A stretch of DNA of 64,000 bases from an uncultured Campylobacter sp. (GTDB taxonomy: Bacteria; Campylobacterota; Campylobacteria; Campylobacterales; Campylobacteraceae): contig NZ_CALKTT010000075.1 of assembly GCF_937997535.1 (NCBI RefSeq), forward strand, positions 1-64,000, read 5' to 3'. Numbering within the stretch: the first letter of the stretch is position 1; every line of letters begins with the position of its first letter. The position numbers were made by a program, and so were the translations under genes. Below the pieces are notes generated by a model. The model was not told the origin of the DNA. It ran no database searches and saw nothing but the letters and a program-made list of their open reading frames with translations. Of the stretch, positions 34,456 to 43,486 are shown piece by piece.

Positions 34456-35559
34456 TCAAACATTAAATCTAAAATGCATCACGTCGCCGTCTTGCACGAC
34501 GTAGTCCTTGCCCTCAAGGCGCATTTTGCCCGCTTCTTTCGCCCTACTCTCGCCGCCGCACGCGATGTAGTCCTCGTAGCCGATCACCTCGGCGCGGATG
34601 AAGCCGCGCTCAAAGTCGTTGTGGATCACGCTCGCGGCCTTCGGAGCCTTCCAGCCCTTCGTGATCGTCCACGCGCGCACCTCCATCTCGCCCGCGGTAA
34701 AGTAGCTGATGAGGCTGAGCTTCGCAAAGGAGCGCTTGATGATGAGCTCCAACCCGCTTTGCTGCACGCCCAGGCTTTGCAGCATCTCGTGCGTCTCCTC
34801 GTCGCTTAGCCCTATCAGCTCCTCTTCGATCTTGGCACAGAGCTTGATCACCTCGGCGCCGCGGGCATTTGCGTATCCTCTTACGCGCGCGACATATTCG
34901 TTATCCTGCGAGATGCCGTCTTCGTCCACATTTGCGCCGTAGATTACATCTTTGGCGCTAAGTAGGCGCAGCTCGCGATTTAAAGCGATGTAGCTTTCGT
35001 CCTCTTTGAGTGCAAAATTTGAAGCGGGCTTGCCGTCGTTTAGATGCGCTAAAAGCTCGTTTGCCACGGCTAGCGCCTCTTTAGCGCTCTTTTGATTTGC
35101 TTTGGCTTCCTTGCCGAGACGCTCGATCTTGCGGCCAAGCTGCTCGATGTCCGCTAAAATAAGCTCGGTTTCGATGATCTCGATGTCGCGGATAGGATCG
35201 ACACAGCCTTCGACGTGGGTTATGTCGCCGCTTTCGAAGCAGCGCACGATATGAAGGATGATCTCGCACTCGCGGATATTTGAAAGAAATTTATTCCCCA
35301 GCCCCTCGCCTTTGCTAGCTCCGCGCACGAGGCCCGCGATATCTACAAACTCGATGGTTGAATGCACGATGCGACCGGGCTTAACGATGTCTGCTAACTT
35401 TGCTAGCCGCGCATCGGGCACGGGCACGACCGCTTTATTAGGCTCGATCGTGCAGAACGGATAATTCTGCGCCTGTGCGTTTTGCGCGCCGCTAAGAGCG
35501 TTAAAAGTCGTGGATTTACCGACGTTCGGAAGCCCTACGATCCCTACTGAAAGCCCCAT
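34456..35559 (-). CDS. ychF: Redox/ribosome-associated GTPase/ATPase YchF
   Basis: A 367-residue Obg-like NTPase with G1 [11 protein letters not shown] (about 8-18), switch [22 protein letters not shown], a coiled-coil hairpin (about 125-195) and a C-terminal TGS domain ([15 protein letters not shown]..., ending [10 protein letters not shown]). YchF prefers ATP and acts in ribosome and stress functions. It is last in the eight-gene operon starting at folD, with its ATG one base after the pepA stop. Confidence 0.95.
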   Translation of the reverse strand: MGLSVGIVGLPNVGKSTTFNALSGAQNAQAQNYPFCTIEPNKAVVPVPDARLAKLADIVKPGRIVHSTIEFVDIAGLVRGASKGEGLGNKFLSNIRECEIILHIVRCFESGDITHVEGCVDPIRDIEIIETELILADIEQLGRKIERLGKEAKANQKSAKEALAVANELLAHLNDGKPASNFALKEDESYIALNRELRLLSAKDVIYGANVDEDGISQDNEYVARVRGYANARGAEVIKLCAKIEEELIGLSDEETHEMLQSLGVQQSGLELIIKRSFAKLSLISYFTAGEMEVRAWTITKGWKAPKAASVIHNDFERGFIRAEVIGYEDYIACGGESRAKEAGKMRLEGKDYVVQDGDVMHFRFNV

Positions 35560-37020
35560 CTACGCGTCCTTCAACTCTTTGGCTAGAGCCTGCAAGAAAT
35601 ATAAGTTTGCTCTCACGCCCGCACCAGTCGCGCCCGCGGCGTAATAGCCCCACGCCTTTTCCAGATACGCAGGCCCCGCGATATCAAGGTGCAGCCACTT
35701 GTCTTTATACTCGTCTTTTATAAATTTATCCAAAAACAGCCCCGCGGTTATCGCGCCGCCGTACCTACTGGAAGCGCAGTTGGAGATGTCCGCGATACTG
35801 CTTTTGATTAGCTCGCGCAGATAATCGTTAAATTCCAAAATACTAAATAGCTCGCCGCTTGATCCGCTAAGATCTTTAAATTTACGTTTTAACTCCTCGC
35901 TATTTCCCATGATGCCGCTAGTGTATTCGCCTAGGCCCACGACGCAAGCGCCGGTAAGCGTCGCCATATCGATTAGCAGATCAGGCTCAAGATCCTGCGC
36001 ATAGCTTAGGCAGTCGGCAAGCACGAGCCGCCCCTCCGCGTCGGTGTTTCGCACCTCGATACTCACGCCGCTGCGGCTAAGCAGCACATCGTCGGGTTTA
36101 TACGAATCGCCGCCGATCATATTTTCGGTAGCGCCGATAACCGCGTGTATCTCAAACGGCAGCTCGAGCTCGGCAGCGCCCTTGATGATACCCATCGCAG
36201 CAAGCGCGCCGCTTTTGTCGCTCTTCATCGTAAGCATATAATCGCTCGGCTTCAAACTTAGCCCGCCGCTGTCATAAGTAAGCCCTTTGCCCACGAAAAC
36301 GACGCGCTTTAGGCAGCGCTGCGGCTTATAGATCAGATGGATGAGGCGCGGCGGATGAGCGCTGGAGCGATTGACCGCCAAAAACGCATTCATATTCTGC
36401 TCGCGCAAAAAGTCCTCGTCGTAAATTTTAACGCTCACGTCGTCGTAGTTCGAGGCTAAAATTTCAGCCTCGCTCGCCATCTTTTCGGGCGTGTAAATTT
36501 CAGGGATCTCATTGACGCCGTCGCGCGCAAAATTTGCGGCGTTTGCCATCACGGTGCCCTGCTGCACGCCGTAGTTCATCTTTTGCACGTCGGGGCTACT
36601 GCCGCCGTACTCCTGCGTCGAGATTAAAATTTCACTCAAACTGGAGTTTTTCTTGTCGCTTTTGTATTTATTAAACTCATAGCCGCCCAAAAGCACGCCC
36701 TCGACCATCGCCATCGTGCTTCTGCGGTCGCAGCCGCATTTGTAAAAGGCAATTTTAAAATTTTTGATCGTGTAGCCCTTAAGCGCGTTGTATGCGCTTG
36801 CAAGTGCTGTGCGAACACGGTCATATTCTAGCGCCTTAACACCGACGTACAGCCGTCCGCTCTCGGCAAGCAGCAGATTGCCCTCGCCTTTGTAATTAAA
36901 AAGCGCAAACTTATCCGTGTCTTTAATAAATTCGTGATTTAAATTTTTATCCACGACTAAAATAACTTCAAAATCCGCCTCTATCTCGTTAATTTTACGA
37001 TCTAGCAGTTTTACTTTCAT
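35560..37020 (-). CDS. pepA: Leucyl aminopeptidase (M17)
   Basis: A 486-residue cytosolic leucine aminopeptidase. The metal and catalytic region is intact: VGKGLTYDSGGLSLKPSDYM, MKSDKSGA, and the family signature NTDAEGRLVLADCL. The N-terminal domain (about 1-160) is of the usual PepA type. It forms a hexamer in relatives and needs two divalent metals. ATG 37020 follows AGGAACGAG and overlaps the dedA end by 26 bases. In the folD-ychF operon. Confidence 0.94.
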   Translation of the reverse strand: MKVKLLDRKINEIEADFEVILVVDKNLNHEFIKDTDKFALFNYKGEGNLLLAESGRLYVGVKALEYDRVRTALASAYNALKGYTIKNFKIAFYKCGCDRRSTMAMVEGVLLGGYEFNKYKSDKKNSSLSEILISTQEYGGSSPDVQKMNYGVQQGTVMANAANFARDGVNEIPEIYTPEKMASEAEILASNYDDVSVKIYDEDFLREQNMNAFLAVNRSSAHPPRLIHLIYKPQRCLKRVVFVGKGLTYDSGGLSLKPSDYMLTMKSDKSGALAAMGIIKGAAELELPFEIHAVIGATENMIGGDSYKPDDVLLSRSGVSIEVRNTDAEGRLVLADCLSYAQDLEPDLLIDMATLTGACVVGLGEYTSGIMGNSEELKRKFKDLSGSSGELFSILEFNDYLRELIKSSIADISNCASSRYGGAITAGLFLDKFIKDEYKDKWLHLDIAGPAYLEKAWGYYAAGATGAGVRANLYFLQALAKELKDA

Positions 37021-37612
37021 CTCGTTCCTTTCGTGAGTTCATAAAGTGATTTTCCATACGTTTAAATAACCTAAAAAATAAATATAAAATTCCGCCTATA
37101 ATAGGTATCGCAAAATACCAGTGTTGCTCGATTAGCCGCAGCCCACTCCAAATCTCCTCGCCGAAATACCACGCCAAAACCATCGTCGCACCCGACCAGC
37201 ACCAAGCACTAAAAAGATTGATAATCGCAAATTTCTTTGCGCTGTAGCGAGTGATACCGATACTCATCGGGATGATGACGCGAAAGCCATACATATAGCG
37301 CTGCATTAAAATTATCGGCCAGCCGTAGCGTTGCAAAAGCAGGTGCGCAATCGCAAATTTTCGGCGCTGTGCCGCGAGCTTTTTACTGATATATTTTTTA
37401 TTGTAGCGACCGATATAAAAATAAAACTGATCGCCGCAAAATGCCCCAAGACCCGCGACAAAGATACCTAGCGGCAAATTTATATGTCCCTCGTGCGCCA
37501 TTATGCCGCCTAAAATCAGTGCGATTTCGCCTTCTAAAATACACCAAACAAAAAGCACGATATAGGCGTATTGGTGGTATTCTTGTAATAAATTTTTAAG
37601 TAGCTCTTCCAA
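36995..37612 (-). CDS. DedA-family membrane protein
   Basis: A polytopic inner-membrane protein of about 205 residues with the DedA/SNARE-associated domain: EGEIALILGGIMAHEGHI, GAFCGDQFYFYIGRY and RYMYGFRVIIPMSIG. The longest frame starts at TTG 37633 inside apt, but TTG 37612 has AGAGG seven bases upstream and begins after the apt stop, so I prefer it. Some DedA relatives act as undecaprenyl-phosphate or phospholipid flippases. The same position between apt and pepA is conserved in C. jejuni. Confidence 0.88.
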   Translation of the reverse strand: MEELLKNLLQEYHQYAYIVLFVWCILEGEIALILGGIMAHEGHINLPLGIFVAGLGAFCGDQFYFYIGRYNKKYISKKLAAQRRKFAIAHLLLQRYGWPIILMQRYMYGFRVIIPMSIGITRYSAKKFAIINLFSAWCWSGATMVLAWYFGEEIWSGLRLIEQHWYFAIPIIGGILYLFFRLFKRMENHFMNSRKERDESKTARS

Positions 37613-37614
37613 AA

Positions 37615-38163
37615 TCACGCCTCTAAAACGCAATAAACATTTGTACGTCGCGAAAACTCGCCTAGATCGTTTAACTCACGTAAATTTAGCAAAAAGCAGG
37701 CTTCAACGCACTTAGCCTGCGTCTGCGCGATGAGATCTAATGCCGCTCGTGCAGTGCCTCCGGTGGCGATAAGATCGTCGATTAGTAACACCTTGGCATC
37801 TTGCACGCCGGAGAATGCATCCACATGCATCTCGACCTGATCAAAGCCGTATTCAAGGCTGTATTTTTGCGAAATCGTGATATAAGGAAGCTTCTTTGGC
37901 TTTCTAATTGGCACAAAAGCAACCCTCAACCTCGCAGCAAGTGCCGCTGCAAAAATAAATCCGCGACTTTCTATGCCTACTATGTAATCAAGTCCGTAAT
38001 CGGCGTAGCGCTCGGCTAGATGATCAAGCAGGAAATTAAACGCCTCGCGATCGCCTACGAGCGTCGTGATATCGTAAAACAAAATACCGGGCTTGGGGAA
38101 GTCGCGCACGGTGCGGATCGAGCGAAATAAATAGCTTTTTTGCTCGCTGCTTAGGCTTTTCAT
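37615..38163 (-). CDS. apt: Adenine phosphoribosyltransferase
   Basis: A 182-residue purine salvage enzyme converting adenine and PRPP to AMP. FPKPGILFYDITTLV (about 22-36) and VGIESRGFIFAAALA are Apt landmarks, and the PRPP loop is VLLIDDLIATGGTARAA (about 124-140). The ATG overlaps the stop of the upstream small membrane gene by four bases. Cytosolic. Length is normal. Confidence 0.95.
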   Translation of the reverse strand: MKSLSSEQKSYLFRSIRTVRDFPKPGILFYDITTLVGDREAFNFLLDHLAERYADYGLDYIVGIESRGFIFAAALAARLRVAFVPIRKPKKLPYITISQKYSLEYGFDQVEMHVDAFSGVQDAKVLLIDDLIATGGTARAALDLIAQTQAKCVEACFLLNLRELNDLGEFSRRTNVYCVLEA

Positions 38164-38402
38164 AGCTTACCTCTTTTCAATCTTGCGTTTTGGATTTTTA
38201 AGCTGCAGTTTTCGCTCTCCTCATTTTGCAGGGCCTCAATACCGAAGCGAAGGGCAGTTTTGAGCTTTTCGTTATCGCTTTTAAGCTTTGAAATTCTTTC
38301 TTCGCTCTTTCGAAGTAAGGCGTAAATTTTAGAATTTTTTCGGATCGATAGAATAAGTAGTGCTGCAAAAAATAGCGCTAAAACACCCAATGCTACGCTC
38401 AT
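38160..38402 (-). CDS. Small membrane-anchored coiled-coil protein
   Basis: An 80-residue protein with an N-terminal span (VALGVLALFFAALLILSI, about 3-20) and a charged coiled coil (about 28-75, EERISKLKSDNEKLKTA). Its start overlaps the rpiB stop and its stop overlaps the apt start, both ATGA-type overlaps. The same slot between rpiB and apt holds a small membrane protein in C. jejuni, which supports a real gene. Function unknown. Confidence 0.8.
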   Translation of the reverse strand: MSVALGVLALFFAALLILSIRKNSKIYALLRKSEERISKLKSDNEKLKTALRFGIEALQNEESENCSLKIQNARLKRGKL

Positions 38403-39766
38403 TGCTTGCCTCCTTCATTTGGATTTACAAAGCGCATAGTAACGGGAGTCGCGCTAAAATAGACAGAATTTATGCTCCTAAAATACGCACTAGAAAGATT
38501 TGCTCCCTTTAAATTTACGCTCGTAATAGCAGAATTCTCATCTGTTAAACCCGCACTAGAGCAATTTGCGTTTTCTGGCTTAACGCTCATGCAAACAGAA
38601 TTTTTAGCCTTGAAATTTATAATTGCTGGGTTCAAACTGACAAAATATTTGTGGCTAGCTTTTTGAGTGAAATTTTTCTCGCAAACGCTCGCGCGCGTAA
38701 AATTTAACGTAGAATTTGTGCTAGTGAAATTTTTATCTAGCGGATTTTTCTCATTAAAAATTATCTTTGCGTGCGTCGAATCTAAATTTATATGACGTGC
38801 ACCGCAAAAGCTTATCAAGGAATTCTCGCCGGTAAAGAAGGAATTTTTATCGTTAAAGCTCCGTGCACAATTTAATTCGGAATCCGTGCCGATAGGATTT
38901 TTGCAAGAAGGGGTTTTACCACCGAAGTTTAATTTGGAATTCCGCCCATTTAAATTAGCGCCACTGCTTTGTTCCGCAAAATTTTGAGCGGAATTCTGCA
39001 TGAAATTCTCCCCATCAAATCCATGCGCGCAATTCGAACTACCGCAAGCACCTAGCTTTGCGACGCGCTTAATGTGCCTACCGCCCGCAAAATCGGTGCT
39101 AAAAAACGCCCTAATCATATCTTCGATCACCAGCGCGCCCATCAATCGCTCGCCGAAGGCTAGGACGTTGGCGTCGTTGTGCTCTCTAGCTAGTCTAGCG
39201 CTCGTCGCGTCATGACACAGCGCGCAGCGGATGTGAGCGCGGCGGTTTGCGGCGATGCTGATACCGATGCCCGTACCGCAAATCAAAATACCGTAAATGC
39301 CGTAGTCGGTGGAATTTAAAATTTTATCTTTGCTCGCGTTTGCGGCAGCTATGCTTGCGCAGGCAGTCGTATTTGCGTCCGCATCAAAATTCTTGCCGTC
39401 GCCGCTCTTGACGGCGTTAAAATTTTTATCTTTCTCGCCGTGCTGCGCGGTAGCACTAAAATTCCCGCTACCGTTTATACTTGCGCCGAAATTTTCACTG
39501 CCGCCCGCTTCGGAATTTTCCGTGGCTGCAGCGGAATTTTTGCCGCTATTTTCTTTAAAATTTTCACTTCTCGCGCAGGCTTCACATTCGGCTAAAATTT
39601 TATCCGCCAACGTGCCTGCAAAATCGGGATAGTCCACGCTCGCTTCGGCACTATGCGTGCCAAGATTGACCGCTTCGTAACCTAAAGCGGCGAGCGCTTT
39701 TTTGGCTTGCTCTTTGGCATGAAAGCCCGCATGATCGCTCGCTATGAAAATTTTATTTATTTGCAT
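38399..39766 (-). CDS. rpiB: Ribose-5-phosphate isomerase B with a large insertion and C-terminal extension
   Basis: The RpiB core is complete but split: ASDHAGFHAKEQ and VDYPDFAGTLADKI, then after an insertion YGILICGTGIGISIAANR and CHDATSARLAREHNDAN to GGRHIKRVAKL. Normal RpiB is about 145-150 residues; this frame has 455. About residues 62-154 (DNA 39305-39583) and 240 to the end (38402-39049) are Asn/Ser/Lys/Phe-rich repeats of roughly 11-15 residues. The extension DNA has about 17 RAATTY hexamers in 650 bases. The stop still overlaps the next ATG as in a native junction. Isomerises ribulose- and ribose-5-phosphate if the insert loops out. Confidence 0.9.
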   Translation of the reverse strand: MQINKIFIASDHAGFHAKEQAKKALAALGYEAVNLGTHSAEASVDYPDFAGTLADKILAECEACARSENFKENSGKNSAAATENSEAGGSENFGASINGSGNFSATAQHGEKDKNFNAVKSGDGKNFDADANTTACASIAAANASKDKILNSTDYGIYGILICGTGIGISIAANRRAHIRCALCHDATSARLAREHNDANVLAFGERLMGALVIEDMIRAFFSTDFAGGRHIKRVAKLGACGSSNCAHGFDGENFMQNSAQNFAEQSSGANLNGRNSKLNFGGKTPSCKNPIGTDSELNCARSFNDKNSFFTGENSLISFCGARHINLDSTHAKIIFNEKNPLDKNFTSTNSTLNFTRASVCEKNFTQKASHKYFVSLNPAIINFKAKNSVCMSVKPENANCSSAGLTDENSAITSVNLKGANLSSAYFRSINSVYFSATPVTMRFVNPNEGGKQ

Positions 39767-39775
39767 TGCCGCTCC

Positions 39776-40621
39776 TTATTTTTGCTCATAGATTAGGCTC
39801 TCGTCGTTTTGCAAGGTATCGACGAAACGCCCGATTCGCTCCCAGCGGATCTTGCGATCGGCATCGATACTAAAATATGTAAACCATGGCTTGCCGACGA
39901 TCAGACGATAAGGTACCGGACCCCAGAAGCGGCTATCGGCGGAATTATTTCGATTATCGCCTATCATAAAATACTCATCCTGCGGCACTTTGATGTAAAA
40001 GGCATTGAAGCTTATTCCCGCAGCTTCGAAGCTATGAGGAATTTCGCTTAGACTAATGGGTTTCATAGAAAATTCACCCTTCTCAAGTGCGATTTTGACA
40101 TTTGTTAGCATTGAGTTTCTAGCATTAGGGTCGTAGTGAATGCCCTTAAATTTATACGGCTCTTTGACATATTTTTCGCCACCTAAAATCACAATGTCGC
40201 GAGCATCATAGTTCGCAGCAATGAACTCGTCGCCTTCATGCGGACGAAGGTAGAAATTATTCAGATCAAATATCACCTCGTCACCGCCTACGGCAAAATT
40301 TCGCTTTACAAAGTGCATTTTTTCATTAAGCGGATAGCGGAAAACCACGATGTCGCCGCGCTTCGGACCCTCGCCACGGATGATATGCCCATCTCCGTCG
40401 CTATCTGGAGCAACCTGCCACTCTACAAAGGGAATATGCGGAGTCGGGATACCGTAGCTAAATTTTTTAACGAATAAAAAATCACCCTCCAAAAGCGTAG
40501 TGCGCATCGATCCGCTGGGGATCACGAAGGCTTGCGCAACAAAAAGAATGACGAATAAAACGACGATGACCGTCCCCGTCCAACTTGATAAAAAGTGATA
40601 AATTTTGCTTAGTATTTTCAT
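39776..40621 (-). CDS. lepB: Signal peptidase I
   Basis: A 281-residue leader peptidase with one N-terminal membrane span (about 15-34). The catalytic Ser38 is in IPSGSMRTTL and Lys106 in FVKRNFAVGGDEV. GDNRNNSADSRFWGPVP is the conserved box E. It removes signal peptides from exported proteins in the inner membrane. ATG 40621 directly follows the folD stop. The folD-lepB pair is also adjacent in C. jejuni. Confidence 0.95.
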   Translation of the reverse strand: MKILSKIYHFLSSWTGTVIVVLFVILFVAQAFVIPSGSMRTTLLEGDFLFVKKFSYGIPTPHIPFVEWQVAPDSDGDGHIIRGEGPKRGDIVVFRYPLNEKMHFVKRNFAVGGDEVIFDLNNFYLRPHEGDEFIAANYDARDIVILGGEKYVKEPYKFKGIHYDPNARNSMLTNVKIALEKGEFSMKPISLSEIPHSFEAAGISFNAFYIKVPQDEYFMIGDNRNNSADSRFWGPVPYRLIVGKPWFTYFSIDADRKIRWERIGRFVDTLQNDESLIYEQK

Positions 40622-41479
40622 TTAGGCTCTTTGTCTTAAGCGATTTTTCGCCGATTTTATCGTGTTACTCAAAAGCATCGCAATCGTCATCGGCCCCACG
40701 CCCCCCGGTACGGGCGTGATGAACGAGCATTTCGGCGCGACTGCTTCGAAATCGACGTCGCCTCTTAGCTTGCCGTCCTCGCCGCGATTAATCCCCACAT
40801 CGATCACCACTGTGCCTTGTTTTACCATATCGGCACCCACAAAATGCGCCCTACCGACCGCCACGACCAAAATATCGGCGTCTGCGCAAAGCCGCTTTAA
40901 ACCTTTCGTCTTGCTATGAGCGATAGTGACGGTGGCGTCGGCATTTAACAGCAGGCTCGCCATCGGCTTTCCGACAATATTGCTGCGGCCTAGTACGACG
41001 GCGTTTTTACCCGCTATCTGCACGCCGTATTCCTCAAGCAGGCGCATCACGCCAAGCGGAGTACAAGGCACAAAACCGTCCGCAAGCCCGCTAGTAAGCT
41101 TACCTACGTTTATCGCGCTAAATCCGTCCACGTCCTTTTGCGGGCTTATTTTTTCTAAAATTTTATTCGTATCAATGTGCTTTGGAAGCGGCAGCTGCAC
41201 CAAGATGCCGTCAATACTTTCGTCTTCGTTTAAATTTTCTATCAGTTCTAAAAGCGCCGCCTCGCTCACATCGGAGTTCAAGCGGTGCGCTACGGATCGG
41301 ATCCCACAGGCGGCGCAGGCTTTTTCCTTGCTCGCGACATAGGTCTTGCTAGCCGCGTCCTCGCCTACCAAAATCACCGCCAGCGCGGGCTCTACGCCCT
41401 TTGCGGCAAGATCCGAAGCGGCCGCTTTGATCTCATCTTTTACCTTCGCACTTATGCTTTTGCCGTCGATTAAAGTCAT
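40622..41479 (-). CDS. folD: Methylenetetrahydrofolate dehydrogenase/cyclohydrolase
   Basis: A 285-residue bifunctional FolD of one-carbon metabolism. VGEDAASKTYVASKEKAC has the catalytic Lys in the YxxxK pattern. GILVQLPLPKH and PQKDVDGF line the folate site, and GRSNIVGKPMASLL binds NADP. PGGVGPMTIAML closes the fold. It is the first gene of the minus-strand run folD-lepB-rpiB-orf-apt-dedA-pepA-ychF, with AAAGG before ATG 41479. The operon promoter should be in 41480-41560. Confidence 0.96.
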   Translation of the reverse strand: MTLIDGKSISAKVKDEIKAAASDLAAKGVEPALAVILVGEDAASKTYVASKEKACAACGIRSVAHRLNSDVSEAALLELIENLNEDESIDGILVQLPLPKHIDTNKILEKISPQKDVDGFSAINVGKLTSGLADGFVPCTPLGVMRLLEEYGVQIAGKNAVVLGRSNIVGKPMASLLLNADATVTIAHSKTKGLKRLCADADILVVAVGRAHFVGADMVKQGTVVIDVGINRGEDGKLRGDVDFEAVAPKCSFITPVPGGVGPMTIAMLLSNTIKSAKNRLRQRA

Positions 41480-41798
41480 TTAAAGCCTTTTTGAGAAATA
41501 GGGAATGTTACCCTAAAATTTATAAAATTTAGATTTATTCAGCGGGATTTTATGGGAATTTGAAAGAATTTTAAAAAGAATTTCGTCCTAAATTTAAGCC
41601 CGTTTAAACAAGATGAAATTTTATCGTCGCATCATAAGCGGATGGGCGTCTTGGCGCCGCTATGCTCAGGTTTCAGCGTTCGTACAACCAGTATTGCAGA
41701 CTCGAAGCCTTTTTTTACTTCGAGCGAGCAGGAACTGCAATTTATTATTTGCCTGCCGTTAAACGCCTATTATCGCGGCTCGCTGCGGTATATCCATC
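41480..41798. other. Intergenic region upstream of folD
   Basis: No gene beyond the end of the small lipoprotein at its right side. AT-rich near folD (probable promoter), then mixed-composition sequence. Confidence 0.5.
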
Positions 41799-41939
41799 CT
41801 ATGCGTAATAGTAGCCTGTATAATGATAATGGTGGCTTGGTGTCGTATCTTGCTCGGCGGGGGAGTCTTGCGGCCCGCTCCTGGAGCAGCCGCATAAAAA
41901 CAGCGTCACGCACAGCAATAAAACGATCTTTTTCACCAT
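41799..41939 (-). CDS. Small lipoprotein, 46 residues
   Basis: A short gene reading MVKKIVLLLCVTLFLCGC and then a Ser/Pro/Asp-rich segment ending in a His/Tyr-rich tail (HHYHYTGYYYA). The basic N-terminus, hydrophobic core and lipobox LCGC (Cys18 lipidated) make a complete lipoprotein signal. AAAGGA sits four bases before the ATG. The mature peptide is only 29 residues. Function unknown; the His/Tyr tail could bind metal. A plus-strand frame over the same bases has no such features. Confidence 0.7.
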   Translation of the reverse strand: MVKKIVLLLCVTLFLCGCSRSGPQDSPAEQDTTPSHHYHYTGYYYA

Positions 41940-42295
41940 AAATCCTTTCAAAATTTTTATGATTTCATCCTTGGCTGATTGTAAAATTTTACAAAATTTA
42001 GAAAAGCGCTCATAAAAATTTTATCCCCTTTGAAATTTAAAATTTTGAATAAATTTAAACGACCAAATTTATCAAATTTAGGCTTTGCGCGGGTTGCGAT
42101 CTCGCGCAAAGAGCGTAGCTCTAAGGGCGCTAATAGTATTTGTGCGACATTTAATACAGCGCAAACTCGCGACGTGCAAGATCGCGCAGCCTCTGTCCCG
42201 CTCGCCGAAATAGCGCGCTAATACACTGCTAAATACAACCACGCCGCTTTGGAATTTTAAAATTTCGCCGAATTTTTAAAGCGCCGCGCTTAAAT
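41940..42295. other. Non-coding gap between small lipoprotein and the permease gene
   Basis: AT-rich with AAATTTTAC/AAATTTAAAATTTTG units. Nothing convincing as a gene. It includes a GGAATTTTAAAATTTCGCC core at about 42250, the palindromic form of the repeat. Confidence 0.5.
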
Positions 42296-43486
42296 TTACT
42301 CGTTGCGCAGTGTTTGCAGCACGTCGATCTGCGTGGCTTTTTTGGCCGGGTACCACGACGAAAGCGCCACGATAAGCACCGCGCCGATTAAAATCATCGC
42401 CAAATCGCCTAGCGAGAGCTCCATTGGCAACTTTGAGCTTCCGTAAACGTCGGCGGGTAGATTTACGATGTCGAAGCTTCCGAGCAGCCACACGCCGAAC
42501 AAGCCCAAAATCAGCCCGAATATGATGCCGCCGCCGCCGATCGTGGCTCCGAGCGCGAAAAAGGTCCTTTTGACCTCCTTTTTGCTGGCACCCAGGCTAA
42601 GTAAAAGCGCGATCTCTTGGCGGCGGTTCATCACGGTCATCAGAAGCGAACTTACGATATTTAGGCTCGCGACCAGGATTATCAGCATCAGCACGATGAA
42701 AAGCGCACGTTTTTCAAGTGCAAGGGCGCTGAAAAAATTGCCGTTTTGCTGCCACCAGCCCACGGCGTTAGCACCGCCGGGAAGGCTTTTTTTGATGCGC
42801 TCCAGGTCTTTAAACGGATCGTTTGAAAAAACATGCACGCCGTCGAACGTCCCCTCGTCGTAGCCTAAAATTTTGGCTAGATCGCTTGCGTCTGCGTAGG
42901 AATACGCCTTGTCGTAGGCGATCAGCCCCGAGCTGAAGTCCGCGCGCACATCAAAGCGCTTCATCTTGGGGATCAGCGCAAAGCCACCCGGATCGCTCTT
43001 CGTAAAGATCATCGTGATCTTGCTGCCCTCATCCAGCATAAACTCGTCCTTGATCCCGCGCCCTATCATGATGCCGTAGTCCGTTAGATTGGCGTCTTTG
43101 GCACCCGCTGCGACGACGGAGTTGATCCGCTTTTCGTCGTTTAAATTTACGCCGAAAATCAGCCCACCCTCGAGCTTCTCGCCGCTTTTGGCGATGACTT
43201 GCGAGCTGATGTAAGGGCTAAAGATCAGATCGGGAAAGTCCGCCCGCAGCCCCTCTACGTCGTCTTTTGAAATGCTACCGCGAAAATGGCTGTGGATCGT
43301 GATCGGGTAGTTCATCGTAAAGAGCTTACGCTCAAATTCCTTATCAAAGCCGTTCATTATCGCCATCGCGACGATCAGCACCGTAAGCCCCACGCCGACG
43401 CCCAAGAACGCAAGCAGCGCCGAAAGCGTAATGAAGGGTTGAGAGCGGTCGAATCTGAGATATTTGAATAATAAATACTTTACCAA
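42296..43486 (-). CDS. LolC/LolE-type lipoprotein-releasing ABC permease
   Basis: About 396 residues with the MacB/FtsX topology: a first span near the start (ALLAFLGVGVGLTVLIVAMAIMNGF), a periplasmic domain, then three C-terminal spans (LMIILVASLNIVSSLLM, GGGIIFGLILGLFGVWLLG, MILIGAVLIVALSSWYPAKKA). SSLLMTVMNRRQEIALLLSLGAS is the coupling helix region. A GTG at 43510 opens the frame, but TTG 43486 has AAGGA seven bases upstream and fits better. It extracts lipoproteins from the inner membrane for LolA, whose gene is next beyond secA; the same neighbourhood occurs in C. jejuni. Confidence 0.87.
   Translation of the reverse strand: MVKYLLFKYLRFDRSQPFITLSALLAFLGVGVGLTVLIVAMAIMNGFDKEFERKLFTMNYPITIHSHFRGSISKDDVEGLRADFPDLIFSPYISSQVIAKSGEKLEGGLIFGVNLNDEKRINSVVAAGAKDANLTDYGIMIGRGIKDEFMLDEGSKITMIFTKSDPGGFALIPKMKRFDVRADFSSGLIAYDKAYSYADASDLAKILGYDEGTFDGVHVFSNDPFKDLERIKKSLPGGANAVGWWQQNGNFFSALALEKRALFIVLMLIILVASLNIVSSLLMTVMNRRQEIALLLSLGASKKEVKRTFFALGATIGGGGIIFGLILGLFGVWLLGSFDIVNLPADVYGSSKLPMELSLGDLAMILIGAVLIVALSSWYPAKKATQIDVLQTLRNE

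Noticed and set aside
41642..41941. 99-codon plus-strand frame
   Set aside because: The opposite strand holds a better-supported small lipoprotein with signal peptide and ribosome site; this frame has neither.
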